Source: Hordeum vulgare subsp. vulgare
Taxonomy: Eukaryota; Streptophyta; Magnoliopsida; Poales; Poaceae
Reading direction: 5' to 3'
NCBI RefSeq assembly: GCF_904849725.1
Contig: NC_058523.1
Location: forward strand, 167,134,689-167,198,688
Length of the DNA: 64,000 nucleotides
Positions 1-12,511 of this stretch are shown piece by piece. The notes beneath the pieces are model-generated. The model was not told where the DNA came from and did no database searches. It saw only the letters and a program-made list of their open reading frames with translations. Position 1 is the first letter of the stretch. The number at the start of each line of letters is the position of its first letter. Both the position numbers and the translations under genes were made by a program.

Positions 1-1455
1 GCAAAAACCTCAGAAGGATGGCTGTGGCACCGAAGACTAGGTCATGCAGGCATGAGGAATTTGCACACGCTCGCGAAGAAGAAGCATGTCATCGGCATCG
101 AATCAGTCAAATTCCTCAAGGATCATCTTTGCGGTGCTTGTGAATCTGGGAAAATGACCAGATCCAAGCATCCCTCCAAAACCATCATGACCACTAGACG
201 TCCATTTGAATTGCTTCATATGGATTTATTTGGACCTACTCACTATGCCACACTAACCAATGCAACATCTCTATATGGATTTGCCATAGTTGATGATTAT
301 TCCAAATACACTTGGGTGCATATTATAGTGTATAAAACTGAAGTGCAGGAAATCTTCAAACGATTTTCTTCAAGGGCCTCGACGAACTTTGGCATCAAGA
401 TCAAACATATCAGGAGTGATAATGGAACCGAGTTCAAAAACACTGGTCTTGATGATTATCTTGATGAACTTGGTATTACTCACGAATTGTCTGCTCCTTA
501 TACTCCTCAGGAGAATGGTGTCATCGAAAGGAAGAACAGGACTCTGGTTGAAATGGCGAGAACCATGCTTGAAGAATATCAGACTCCTCGTCGCTTTTGG
601 CCTGAAGCAATCAACACTGCATGCCATATCATCAACAAGGTTTATCTTCACAAATTCCTCAAGAAAACCTCATATGAACTCCTTACTGACAAGAAACCCA
701 ATGTAAGTTATTTCAAAGTCTTCGGTGCAAAATGCTGGATTAGAGATCCTCACCACAACTCAAAATTTGCACCTAAGGCACATGAAGGTTTGATGCTCAG
801 TTATGGAAAGGACTCGCACACTTACAGAGTCTTGAACAACTATCACAACAAAGTTGTTGAGACTGTAGATGTGCGGTTCGATGAAACTAATGGCTCGCAA
901 AGAGAGCAATTTCCTTCTGATCCAGATAAGATGTCTCCTGAGGAAGCAATAAAGCTCAAGCCTACAGAAGACATTGTTCCATCTAAGGAAATTGATGAAG
1001 AAACGATCCCCATCGCTGATAAAAACCAAGAAAATGTTCCTGAGGAAATTGCATCAGCACCACTTCCTCAGCCCAGACAAAATCCTCAACCAGCTCATCC
1101 GAGGATTGCAAACGAAGTTGAACTTGACAAAATCCTCAATGACATCAACGCGCCAGGTCCTCTCACTCGCTCAAAAGCTTCACACTTAGTTAACTTTTGT
1201 GGGCATTTCTACTTTGTATCCATCACAGAACCCTCAAAAGTTGCTGAGGCTTTTCTGGAACCGGAGTGGATCCAAGCTATGCAAGACGAAATTCTTCAAT
1301 TCAAGCTGAATGACGTATGGGAGCTCGTCAAACGACCAGATCCTCGCAAGCACAACATCATCGACACCAAGTGGATTTTCCGAAACAAGCAAGATGAGGA
1401 CGGTCAAGTGGTGAGGAATAAGGCACGACTTGTAGCCCAAGGCTACACGGAATAG
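1..1455 (+). pseudogene. Sirevirus pol, part 1: gag-pre-integrase, integrase core and linker to RT
   Basis: The frame is open from base 1, so the N-terminus lies upstream. The integrase zinc motif has His at codons 10 and 15 and Cys at codons 44 and 47. The catalytic triad reads as Asp75 (HMDLFGP), Asp140 (RSDNGTEF) and Glu176 (NGVIERKNRT), a DD35E spacing typical of copia integrase. A charged, Pro/Glu-rich linker follows and leads into the first RT motif ([18 protein letters not shown]). The frame stops at TAG 1453-1455, where a short deletion or frameshift breaks continuity: the expected sequence ([17 protein letters not shown]) continues in another frame just downstream. The product would insert the element cDNA into host DNA. 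Confidence 0.9.
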
Positions 1456-2795
1456 ATTTCGATGAAACTTTTGCACCTGTTGCTAGACTTGAAGCTATTC
1501 GAATATTACTTGCTTATGCTAATCATCATAACACCACCTTATATCAAATGGATGTGAAAAGTGCATTCCTCAATGGTAAGCTTGAGGGAGAAGTATATGT
1601 TGCTCAGCCCCCAGGTTTTGAGGATCCAAAGAATCCAGACAAAGTCTTCAGACTCAAAAAGGCTCTGTATGGTCTCAAGCAAGCCCCTCGGGCATGGTAT
1701 GATACATTGAAGGAATTCCTCGTGAAGAAAGGCTTCAAACCTGGTTCACTCGATACAACTCTTTTCACTAAATCCTATGATAATGAGCTATTTGTGTGTC
1801 AAATATATGTCGATTATATTATATTTGGCTATACTGACAAAAGATACAGTGGTGAATTTGCCTACATGATGAGTGAAGAATATCAGATGTCCATTATGGG
1901 GGAGCTGAAATTCTTCTTAGGTCTTCAAATTCGTCAACAAAGCAATGGAATCTTCATATCACAGGAGAAATACCTCAAGGATGTTCTGAGGAAATTCTAC
2001 ATGCACGAATGCAAAGGTGCCAAGACTCCGATGCCTACCAACGGCCACCTCGGCACTGATGAAAATGGTAAAGATTTCGATCAGCAGGTATACCGTTCTA
2101 TGATTGGCTCTTTATTGTATCTATGTTCATCTAGGCCAGATATAATGCTTAGTGTTTGCATGTTTGCACATTTTCAAGCAAAACCGAAGGAATCACACCA
2201 TAAGGCTGTGAAACATATTCTTCGATACTTAGCTCACACACCAACACTAGGATTATGGTATCCCAAGGGCTCCAATCTTCATCTGGTAGGGTATTCTGAC
2301 TCAGACTATGCTGGTGACTGTGTGGATCGCAAGTCAACTTCTGGCACATGCCATTTCCTCGGAAGATCACTAGTTTGCTGGTCCTCAAAGAAGCAGAACT
2401 GCGTATCACTCTCCACTGCCGAAGCTGAGTACATTGCTGCTGGTTCTTGCTGTGCTCAATTGCTATGGATGAAGCAAACCCTCAAGGATTACGACATCAA
2501 CATGAAGAATGTACCTCTGTACTGTGACAATGAGAGTGCTATCAAGATTGCATACAACCCAGTACAACACTCGAAGACCAAGCACATCCAGATTTGTCAT
2601 CATTTTCTTCGGGACCATGTCCTCAAGGGCAATATCCTCATCGACCATGTGAAGACTGATGATCAACTAGCAGATATCTTCACTAAGCCCTTGGATGAGA
2701 AAAGGTTTTTTAAGTTGCGGTGTGAGCTAAATATCTTAGAATCTTCAAATGTTTTGCAAAAACATGCACACATCCTAATACTTATGCAAAGATGA
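1456..2795 (+). pseudogene. Sirevirus pol, part 2: reverse transcriptase and RNase H
   Basis: Coding similarity continues after the frameshift and is open again from 1548. RT motifs include [11 protein letters not shown] and [13 protein letters not shown]. The catalytic YVDD box is YVDY here (1806-1817): the second catalytic Asp has become Tyr, which should abolish polymerisation. The RNase H part shows [19 protein letters not shown] and CDNESAI, then the usual copia C-terminal [10 protein letters not shown] motif. Length and domain order fit a copia pol. The protein ends at 2795 with no further pol domain. Confidence 0.9.
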
Positions 2796-3359
2796 TGACT
2801 TAGATGTGCAACACATGATGAATCGATTTTCTTCAAGTGATGAAGAATGTCACTCTGAATGTGAAGAAATTAACGAAGAAATTGATTCTCAGGGCCCTAC
2901 GACAATTGTACGCGGCGTCTGTAATCAACGTTCTTATATGGTGGGTAACGCCACCACCCTATATGAAATTCCCCAAGTTGTTTTTCATGAAATGATCAAT
3001 TTCCTCACAATGTGTTTTTCTTCAAAACAACTGATTCTTCATTGTGATGATTTATTACAAAATCTTCAAAAACACTTGATGACTTTCATTTGACTAGGTA
3101 GACTGTGATTTCTAGTCCTCAACAGCATTCACTTATGGCTATTTCTTCAAGTTGATGTTTTTGCTAAGTGAATGTGATCGGACCCTACTTTCCCTCTATT
3201 CTATACTTACCCAGTCTATTCAATTCTTCATATGCGTTCTATTTGAAACTTTGTTCAAAATCCTCACTGCGTCCTTGTCAGCTGATGATTTTGTAATGAA
3301 AATCCTCAAATCTTCAAAAATTGTTTCTTTAAAGACGCAGTAACTGAACCCCCACTTCT
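2796..3359 (+). other. Noncoding spacer between pol and the env-like module
   Basis: No recognisable coding similarity. A 95-codon open frame (2806-3093) looks like chance or a decayed pol tail. The stretch is rich in TCTTCA and TCCTCA words, like the rest of the element. Confidence 0.5.
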
Positions 3360-4117
3360 CACGATCGGATAACCACGATCTCCACTATCTCCACCGCATC
3401 GTATGGGAGCTACACGTGTCCTGCGGAGAAGTAGAGGAAGGGGCTATTTGGTCCGAAAGTTTCACGCCAAACAGTAACTTCTGGGCTATAAATATGGTCT
3501 TATCCCCCTCGGTATCCTCTTCTTCGCCTCATCGCTCTCCTGCCACAGCACACTCCACCGAACCCTAGCGCCACCGCTGGTAGTCTTGTCGCCGGTAAGG
3601 AAGAGCTTCGCTGCCTCGACCTCTTCGTTGCCAAGAACCACGCCGGAGTCGGATCATCTTCGTCCGCCGCCGTCGTAGACGTCCTCTGTCGCCAAGTTAG
3701 GGTGCATTGGACACTCGAACGAAGAGCCTCTCCAACACTACTTTCTGTATTCTTCGTACGCACCTTCCAGGGTAAATATATCCCATTTTTACTGCCGATT
3801 AGATCTGAAATGTTACATCTTCTATGTGAAATCTGTTTTTCCCCAAGATACGATGCGCACATGATTCTTCGAACACTACATATCACCACAATCATTGATG
3901 AACCATGCTAAGCATCTAAGACTATCACGAGATTCCTCAATTGTGCGAATTTTTGGATCTGTACAACTCTGGAACCCAAGAACAGTATGCTTAGGAAAAT
4001 TCCTCAACCACTGGTTATATTCCTCAAACTGTCAAACTTTTTCATTTTCCTCAAATCTGAAAACGCATATGACCTCTCCAAATTCCTCGCAACCATACTC
4101 TGTTCACAGGTACACAC
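3360..4117 (+). promoter_or_regulatory. Internal promoter-like block and intron-like leader upstream of the env-like ORF
   Basis: A TATA box (TATAAATA, 3487-3494) is followed by a CT-rich, plant-leader-like segment containing gaaccctagc. A splice-donor-like site (ccagg|gtaaat, GT at 3772-3773) and an acceptor-like tgttcacag ending at 4109 bracket about 340 bases. The first ATG of the env-like ORF comes 9 bases after that acceptor (4118). The element's own LTR has the same type of core (TATAAATA at 8898-8905). I infer separate, possibly spliced, expression of the env-like ORF; there is no transcript evidence here. Confidence 0.45.
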
Positions 4118-7100
4118 ATGTCAGCTGATGAATCTCTCGGTTCTCATCACATTAACTCATTTGCAGCATTTCTGGAAGAAACTCTTCAAGGCTCATCAGA
4201 ATCCTCACGAGATCAAAATCATCAGCAAAATCCTCAACTGAAGAAAATGGAGGAAGACAGAAAACAGAAGGGAGGAAAGAAGCTTGAGCAGAACACAGCT
4301 GTTGATATCCCTGAGGACATTTACTTGGACTAATGCACACCTGATGAACATGAGACAATGGCCAAGAGAAAAATATGGCTGCAGAAGATTGAACGCCGAT
4401 GGGCGAAGGAATGGAAGGAGTACAGGTTTGTGACTCCCAAATATGCGAAGAAATTCGCTTTGAAGCCTCCTGGCAGAAGGGCCCCACTTGAGGATCATCA
4501 AGTAGCACATCCCTCAAGTCTCATGACCATTGATGACTATCCAGATGAGAAAGAAAAGCATCTGGCCAAGCTCAAGAGGCAAGCAGAAGCTGCAGTGAGG
4601 AAATTCAATGAATCCTCAGCTGCTGCCTTCGGTGCTGCTCATTCCTCAGCTGCAGAAACCTGAGGCTCAGAGATTCCTCAAATGCAGTCTGCGCCAACAA
4701 AGCCAAAGGCTCCAAAGCCTCAAGAGAAGTCAGCTCAGACTTCTGTCACAAAACCCTCAGCACCAAAACCCTCACTACCAAAACCTTCAACACCAAAACC
4801 ATCAGCGCCAAAACCCTCTCACCAATCTCCTCAGCACAAAAATCCTCAGCTCCACCTCCAAAGCCTCAAGAAAAACTAGTACAGAAGCATGTCGTGAAAC
4901 CTACGACCGCCAGCTCCAGCTCCTCACTCCCAGCTGCAACTAGCTCGGAGACTAAGTCTTCAACACCACTTGTGAAGACTTTGACAACTGCTGAACCTGC
5001 ACCTCTGCCCAGCCCCAGAAAAATCATCGCAGTCCCATCTGCATCAGAGGGAAGTGATGAATATGATGATGAAACCCTGCAAGCCATCATCAGAAACAAG
5101 CAAGAAAGGGTAGCACAAGCATCAGGAAGTGCTATTCCTCTGGCCATGGACCCCAAGGTCCTCCTTAACTACATCAATATCTGGTATGAGGACCCAAACA
5201 CTCCCATTGATGATTTAAAACTTCCTCCTGGCATCAGCCACATGGTGGCCACCTTCATAAATGAAGCCAAGTGGAAAGAACAACAGGCCATGCAGGCAAA
5301 GGTTGCAAAGGACAAAAAGGAGAAATTCCTCAGGCAGAATCTCCTCAAACTTACTCCTGATGCACTGGTGTCAACCCAGGCAGAGTTGCAAGTACTGACT
5401 GACAAGTACGCCAAGCTGTCAGATCGCAAAAGCATCAAGAACAATTTCATCAAGTTAGCCACTAGTGCTGTTGATGACTACAACAAAAGAAAAGCACCCC
5501 CAGCACCAACTCCTCAGCCCTTGGTTGAGCAGCCAGAAAATGCATCTCCTGATGAGGAGGAAACTCCTCAAGCTGAGGAAGAACACCAAGAGCGCCGTGT
5601 TGATAAACCGGCCATTGAAGAAATCATCACGGAAACTGCAACTGATGAAATTGCAACCACTGATGAGACTGCTCCTGATCCAGCTGCTTCATCAAAGCAG
5701 GCTGATGACTCTGTTCCAGCTGGTTCCTCACTACTAGCTGAAGAATCTGAAGAAAGAACACCTTCACCAAAAGCTTCAAAGGTGAAGAAGATAATTCCGT
5801 CTGCATCAGACGCGAAGAAAACAAGGGCTGCTGAAAAGGAAGCCAAGAAGAGAAAAGCCTCCTCAGCAGTAGAAGAGACAGAGGCAAAGCGCCTCAAAGA
5901 AACTGAAGAAAATGCTCCTGTGGACCCAGTGCCTCTCAATGTCGCCCCTTCCTATGAGATGGTCGTCATTGATGATCCAGCTACAAGGGAAGATGAGGAA
6001 ATGAAGGATGCCGCCTTTGAGGAACACACCGATGAGGAAGTTCAGATCGACGACAGTCCTCAACCTCCTATTCCTCAGACAGAGACTGCTCAAGCATCAG
6101 CTGCACCAGCTGATGAAACTGCTTCTGCCACAAAGTCAGCTGAATAAAAACAAGTTGAACTTCCTCAGACTGATGAAATTGTACATTCTGAGAAGACTCC
6201 TCAAGATGAGGAACAGGTTGACCCAATTCCTCCAAATGAGAAAGAAGTGGAAATTCCTCAGCCTGAGGCTCAGCCAGAGCAAGCATCATCTCCTCAGTGT
6301 GAAGTACCAGCTAATGAAATTCCTCACCTTGAAGAAAAAGCTGAAGAAAATGTACCCGCCCAAGACAATGAATTCATTGTGCTCAACCTAGAGACTGCCA
6401 TTGTTGTCTCCTCCCCCATTCCTCAGCAAAACCTTAAGCCAGTTCAGCGCCAACCATTCTCCAAGCGTCCAAAGTTTCAGAAAGAAGATTTCTTTGAAGA
6501 ACGCATGTATTTCATCAACGAGAATCCTTATGACAAGCCTCAAATGAGGCATCTGAAGTTTTGGACAAGGACCCAGATGAACTACTATGCCTCTGTGCTC
6601 TGTGGACGCAACAAGATATTCCAGCACCGGCATATTCCTCATGTTGAGCTTGAAGCAATACCTTGCATGGAACCAATCCTCGGTGTACTCCACGATGCAG
6701 GTTTGCTCCCTATGTGCTCAGACATATCAGACTGGAATAGCGAGCTCATTCTTCAGTTCTATGCCACTCTGCACATATCTGGCAACGCTGATGACATCAA
6801 CACTTGGGTGTTTGACTGGATGTCCCAAAATACTCACTACAAAGCTCCTGCTTCTGAACTCCTCAGAGAACTGCCCGTACCAAGTCCCTCAGATGGGGCA
6901 GTGAAGCTTTATGGTGAGCGTGAGCTACCAAATGGAATGATGGAAGTCCTCATGAAGCCTTTGGCTGCAGGAACCACATTCCTCGTCCATGAGCTCAAGT
7001 ACACACCCCGGTTTGTCTACAGAATCCTCTGCAGTGTGCTCGCGCCAATCAAAGGCCATGACGATGAAGAAGATGTTGTAGGCCTCATGAAGAATATCCT

Positions 7101-7836
7101 CTTCAACATCATTCACGGTATTCCTATTAATATCCATGATTTCTTCTTGAGGACTTTGGCCGACAATGCCATGTGCCCCTATGATCACAAGATATATGCC
7201 CCATGGATAAGACAGGCATCAACTTCCACGCTGATTTCCAAAACCATGTTGGTTATATGCCTCATATCCGAGTCAACAAGAAGACTTTCGAACCCATAGA
7301 AGGAAAAGGAAAATCAGTGATTGAAGAAGGCAGCAGGCCCCTTGATGGCCTGTTCAAAGAGCCAGAAGCTTATTCCTCATGGGACGATACTGAGACTCGT
7401 CCAGCAAGCCCAGTTCCTCCTCGCGTGCTGAACACCAGAGAGCTCCTCCTCAGTCTTCACCAGAAGGTGGATCACAACCACAAATGGGTCAAACGCCAGT
7501 TTGGTGCCATTCTGAAAAACCCTCACTAGAACTCAGAACTCTATGAAGATTAATCATCACTATCTGCATGAGGTTTTCGATCACACCTCGGCTACACTTG
7601 CACATTTGAAGACTCAGACTGAGCTTGAAGAAATGGACTTTGAGAGGGACTTTGAATGGTCGTGGCCTCCCAAGAGGAAGTTCAGGCCCATTCCAGTGCC
7701 AGACCTTGAAGACAGCTCCTTTTCTTCATTCCGCACTGCTGAATCTGATGAGGAACAACTTGACACTGCAACCGGCCCCAGGAAGAAGACTACTCCCAAG
7801 AAGCATCACGGCTCTTCCTCGACCACCAAGAAATGA
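4118..7836 (+). pseudogene. Sirevirus env-like (post-pol) ORF, broken
   Basis: Coding fragments lie end to end: 4118-4333, 4358-4663 and 4682-4879 in one frame; 4894-6147 and 6247-7299 in a second; 7203-7529 in a third; 7543-7836 back in the second. In-frame stops fall at 4331, 4661 and 6145; frameshifts fall near 4870, 7200-7300 and 7530. The N-terminal half is low-complexity (Lys/Pro repeats of APKPS type, then long Glu/Ala/Pro-rich stretches). The C-terminal third (about 6480-7290) is a folded-looking domain with YFINENPYDKPQMRHLKFWT and FYATLHISG, resembling the conserved domain of plant retrotransposon ORF1/env-like proteins. I see no clear signal peptide or transmembrane segment, so an envelope role is by position only. 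Confidence 0.7.
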
Positions 7837-7886
7837 AGTCTTCACGGGCGTTAGTCCTCAATTTGTCCCTTTTTGTCACTTGATGA

Positions 7887-8326
7887 CAAAGGGGGAGAAA
7901 CTCGAGAGTTAGTCTTCAAGAGGGATATTTTTGGGGCTTATAAACTATATTTAAGTTACAAACTCTTGGCTCTTCTGAAGTTTTTATGTAATGAGTTGTA
8001 ACTTAAGCCCAATGGTACTCTGACGCTTTTGAACGTTTTTCTTCGCATGCTTATTCCTCAAGTTTTAATGCACGCATGGTGGAATTCGTCAGATACCATT
8101 TGCCATCATGCATCTTCATTTTCTTCATATAATATGTCATATGTATGCATGATTTACAAGACTCAGGGGGAGATCTCCATGATATAAATCATCAATGTGC
8201 ACATCTTCAGGGGGAGTCTCTCTGAATCTTGCTTTCAAATTCCTCAAATGAGTATTTATACTGCATATTTTTGATCCCTGTTGAATACTTAACCTAATTG
8301 TCATCAACCACCAAAAAGGGGGAGAT
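7887..8326 (+). other. 3' untranslated region with multiple polypurine tracts
   Basis: Purine tracts of GGGGGAGA type occur at about 7888-7900, 8165-8172, 8208-8216 and 8313-8325. The last abuts the LTR and should prime plus-strand DNA synthesis. Repeated PPT copies before the 3' LTR are a known conserved feature of Sireviruses. The rest of the stretch shows no coding signal. Confidence 0.75.
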
Positions 8327-9741
8327 TGTAAGTGTATCTAGTGCCCCTTAGTGATTTTGGTGGTTTGAAGCTTATAGGTTAAGTATCTAATGTGTTTGTG
8401 AGTGTACACATGATCTATAAGTCATTGAGGAGTTTGAGATATTTGAAGAATATTGACCCCTAAAAATATATGTCTTCAGTTGAAGAAATTGGTCTGAAGC
8501 TGAAGAAATGAATCGCGAGGAATCTGCAAAGAAATTGATATTCCTCATGAAGATAATGATATTGAGAAGACCGGTGGTTCCTGAAGAAAATCGTTCTGAA
8601 GAAATTGAAGCATGAAGATTTACGTTTTCTGTTTTACTTTCTTCGCATTTGATGAATAGGAACACCGTACTGTTAAAGGGGGTCAAAGTAACACTATGGA
8701 ATGAATTTTCTCATGATGCTCAACCCAAGCCTAATCCTATCAAAAGCCTCAAGTGAGGAATATGAGTGACATGAGGACTCTCACAGTTGAGGGTTCTGAC
8801 CGTTTCGATAACCACGCAAAGTCATTGGTCTTATCCACTCCAACGGTCATATTAGTTAAGGGCATTAGTGTCAAATCATGTCGGGATGCTCCCAGGCTAT
8901 AAATAGCCACCCCCCACAACCACTAGCTGGTTGGCTGCTCCGTTAGAAACTGACACTTGTCATAAGAGCAACCCAAATTCCTCAGAGCTTTCGAGAGTAA
9001 TTCATCAGTAAGGAAATACACCACCCACCGAAACCACAAACCAAACCCAGTGATTGAGCATCACTAAAGAAGTTGTTCCTGTGTGGGACTGAAGCCTTTT
9101 ACCTTTGAGGACTGTGCATCCTCCAGACGGTTAGGCGTCAAGGTCTAGAGCAATCCAGCAGTCAATCGTGGATCGCCAGGTGACCAAGTGTGTGAGGGTT
9201 TCGAAGTCTGCCCTGAAGACTTACCACGAGTGTTGGGCAAGGACTGTGTGTCCTTAGCTCAAGGAGAATACGGTAGGGAATGTGTGTCCCGGGACTCGGT
9301 GTCCTTTGGTTTCAATACCAAGCCGCTCCAAACCAGATGTACAACTGTCACAGTAGTTGGAACTGGGTCATCAACAACAGTCTTCACTGAGAAACGGGTT
9401 CCAATTCCTCAACTCTTTATTTTTCTTGTATTGTGTGTTGATGACTTTCACTGTGACTGTTTGAAGAATTTGCTGAAGACTTTCTCTGAATTTCCTTAAC
9501 CCCAAATTCTTCAGGATAGTTAATCATCATCTGTATTCTGCGTGCCTGCTTACTGTGCAATCTGTTTTCACGTTCTTCACTCTGTAATACTGTTGTTGTG
9601 TATGTTTGCATGTGTGATCCTTTACTGTTTCCTCTATAAGTTAGTCATCAGTGAGGAATTTCCTCAAAAGGAATTTCCTCAGTGATGAAATTCTAAAAAT
9701 CTCCTATTCACCCCCCCTCTAGTCGATATAACGCACTTTCA
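8327..9741 (+). repeat. Sirevirus 3' LTR (1415 bp)
   Basis: Starts TGTAAGTGTATCTAGTGCCC directly after the PPT and ends ...gcactttca. TATA box at 8898-8905 (ggcTATAAATAgcc) with a short leader following. The 103-codon open frame at 9188-9499 lies in the LTR and has no recognisable similarity. The 5' LTR is outside the window, so age cannot be judged here. Confidence 0.85.
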
Positions 9742-11481
9742 GAGGTTAAAAACATGGTCAAAGATTTCCTTGATGGATTCAAATTGTCTACTGATCCGTT
9801 GCACATGGTTAATCCGACAACTTCGGATATGGGGACCAACTCTTAAAAGGAAACGCTAGTAGTGATAGAAAGAAATTGCCTCAAGGAACGAGTGGGGCAA
9901 ATATCTTTGCCTCGGTTCCTCCTCCCGTAGTCTATGAAGGACTGGTCCACCCATCACATATTATTAACCATGGTCCTCCTAAGCTTGTTAAGAATGATTT
10001 TGCTAACTGGATTTTTCATATTAAGTCTCATTTGAATCACAGCTCAACACAAATTTGCAGAATCATTGAGCGGGGGTACTACCCACATGATCCAAGCAAC
10101 CTCACGCCAAGAGAAGAGGTCAACAATCAGCTCAATAACTCTGCCTTGTTCATCCTTCAAGCAGTAGTCCCCATTGAAGATCTTGCACACTTGCGTCCCT
10201 TCATTCGTGCCAAAGAATGTTGGGAGCACATCATTTCCATGTACAAGGTAAGCTCAAGTATTCAACGGTCTAACTATGAAGTGGTTCTTGATGAGGTCTA
10301 TTAATTTACTATGACTGAGGACGAGGACCCTCGTGAGCTCTACCGAAGAGTTACAACTCTTGTTGTTACTCTTTAAGATCATGGTAGGAAAGATATGGAT
10401 GAAAATTGGTTTAAGCGTAAGTTTCTCAAGGCTATCATGCCTTTCAATAAGTTCATGTCCTTCTTCATCTATCAAAGGCCGTACTTTCACTCCTTGTCCA
10501 AGCGATGTGTTGGGCGAGTTTATTGCCATGAACATATTGAACAAGACCGCTGACAATGCTCTAGCTCGTGTTCAATGGTCAATAAAAGACTCCCCTAGCC
10601 TTCGTTTGAAGATCAAGGCTGCTTTGGAGGAATATGAATAAGAAGAAGAAATAACTTGCTCGAAGACACCAAATATGCTTACCACGAGCACATGGCTCTT
10701 ACGTCTAGGCAATTTTGGGCAACAAGAGAAACTCGAGGCTCAACTTCTGTGAGAACAACTCAAGTGGGTCTAAAGGCAAGCAACACGTGAGAACTCACTA
10801 CAATTGTGGCAATGTGAGTTACTTTGTGGCAGATTGTCCTTATGAGCAGAGGGAACACAATGGTGGCAGTCTCATTCGTGAAGACAAGACCAAGTACTTC
10901 CGCAATAAGATAAACTTCCCCAAGAAGATGCCCCAAAAGGTTTTGGTGGCTCAAGAAGAGTATCTCTCCGATGAGGGTGATGATGATGATGCAAGTGGTG
11001 AAGTGATGGGAATGGCCACGGTGGCCAATGCATCCTCTTCCCCAAGAAAGGTGTCACTCTTCAATGCCCCCAACGAGAATCGCATTGTCAAGTGCCCGAT
11101 GTCCAAGGCATCCATATTTCTTTGGCTCTTGAGGAGTCACACAATGATAGCCTTGCCGAATTGCAGAAAGATCATGATCATGCTCTTGTTCTTACTCGTC
11201 TGCTTCAATCCAAAAAGGTTGCACTTGGGGTTGACCATGTTAGACTCAAGGAAGAGCTTGCCATACTTGACAAGGCTCACAAGGCTTTCAAGAGTGTTCA
11301 TGCCTCTTTGAACGAGTCTCATGCTCAACTCCAAGTAAAACTCACTAAGCAATTAGCTACATGCTCTCCTTTTGTTTTAATTGATAAGGTCCATGCTACT
11401 AACCCATGTTGTAAGCATGCACATCTTGTGGAACAGAATGCCAAATTAAAAGAGCAGCTTGAGAAAGGCCTTGTGACATGC
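9742..11481 (+). pseudogene. Decayed gag of a Sirevirus-type copia element (host of two insertions)
   Basis: Fragments of a copia gag: an N-terminal UBN2/gag-like part (9876-10304, with KNDFANWIFHIKSHL and RAKECWEHIISMY), a middle part in shifted frames (10305-10640), a degenerate zinc knuckle near 10796-10837, and a coiled-coil tail (11092-11480, e.g. VRLKEELAILDKAHKAFKSV). The knuckle reads HX2CX4YX4C, so the first Cys and the His are lost and it should not bind zinc. The left side is cut by the Sirevirus at 9741 and the right side by a gypsy LTR at 11482. The similarity stops abruptly at GLVTCY, confirming the right junction. Confidence 0.75.
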
Positions 11482-12511
11482 TATCGGCGTCATAATTGGC
11501 GGATGTCGGGTAGGGGATCCCGAACTGTGGACCTTGGATCGATGGGTTGCACGAGACAAAGGAGACAATATTTACCCAGGTTAGGGCCCTCTTGAGGAGG
11601 TAAAACCCTACGTCCTGCTTCATTATATTGATGGTGTATGAGGATTACAGAGTTGATCTACCTCGAGATCGTAAGCTAAAACCCTAGATGAATCAACTTG
11701 CCTAAGTGGATAAAATCCTATGGTTTATATAGACACCAGGGGTCCCTAGGGTTATATACAACCAACCTCCAACCGAGGATAGATGCACCGATCGAGCCTA
11801 CTCAACTTGGACGACACGCCAGTCTTCGGAGCTTCCCTCCTTGTCCATGAGGTTGCCACGAGGTTCGCTCTTCCATAATACGACCTATTAGGTCGGCCTG
11901 TAAGGGATGGGCCAACCATCCGAGGACCCCTTAATCTAGGACTCCCTCTGTAGCCCCTGAATTAGCATCCAACGCCAATGTATAAGGTCTTTGGTAGCTC
12001 CTTGTATCCAGAGTAATCGGCTTGCAAGGCGAGTACCCTTCATGCTCGACTAGTTTAAACTTGGTCGTTTGGTGACATCGTCCCATTAAAATAGGCACTA
12101 CTTAATCAGAAGGCCAAAAGTCATGAGCGTGAATAGTTACACATCTCACAGTCCTTCTTACGAAAGGTCGCGATAGCCAGTTATGATAAAAACTCGATTC
12201 ACGGTTCGAGGCCGCATTCTCATGGGCACGTATTGTTAACGTGGGGATCGTGTCATGTGTTTAAGGGGATATGGGTAATGGTCTGGGTAATCCCACGTGC
12301 CTTCACCAACACAGTCGTTTCTGGAAGTGGCCAGGCCTGCGGCATAATAAACGGGAACCCTTGGCCTAGTGCCCGCCCCCCATAAAAGGGGTAAAAGATC
12401 CACAAAGCCGTCGCACGCATTCCACACTCGATCCCCTCCCATTATAGATCCAAGCGCCCAGATCCATTTTTCTTTCCGTCCTCTCCCAGTCGCCCTCCCC
12501 CAAACTCAGCC
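11482..12511 (+). repeat. LTR-like and promoter region of the gypsy-like element
   Basis: Noncoding. It contains the phrases gtaaaaccctacgtcctgct and ctccctctgtagcccctgaa, which I recall from Triticeae gypsy LTRs, a TATATA core at about 11735-11741, and a second TATA-like cataaaagg at 12379-12388, about 130 bases before the ATG at 12512. I could not place the LTR end or a primer site. Confidence 0.5.

Larger units (their letters stand above)
1..9741 (+). mobile_element. Sirevirus-type Ty1/copia element, 5' part missing
   Basis: Only the 3' part of the element lies in the window: pol from the integrase zinc region, an extra env-like ORF, a PPT cluster and the 3' LTR. An extra ORF downstream of pol and several PPT copies are known hallmarks of the Sirevirus lineage of copia elements. 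The element ends in CA at 9741, followed by gaggt (9742-9746), the expected right copy of its target duplication; the left copy is outside the window. It interrupts an older copia gag. All its ORFs carry stops or frameshifts, so it is a dead copy. Confidence 0.88.

Noticed and set aside
2806..3093. 95-codon ORF after Sirevirus pol as a separate gene
   Set aside because: No conserved motif, and composition matches the flanking noncoding spacer.
9188..9499. 103-codon open frame in the Sirevirus LTR
   Set aside because: Lies wholly in the LTR, has no recognisable domain, and fits chance in noncoding repeat DNA.
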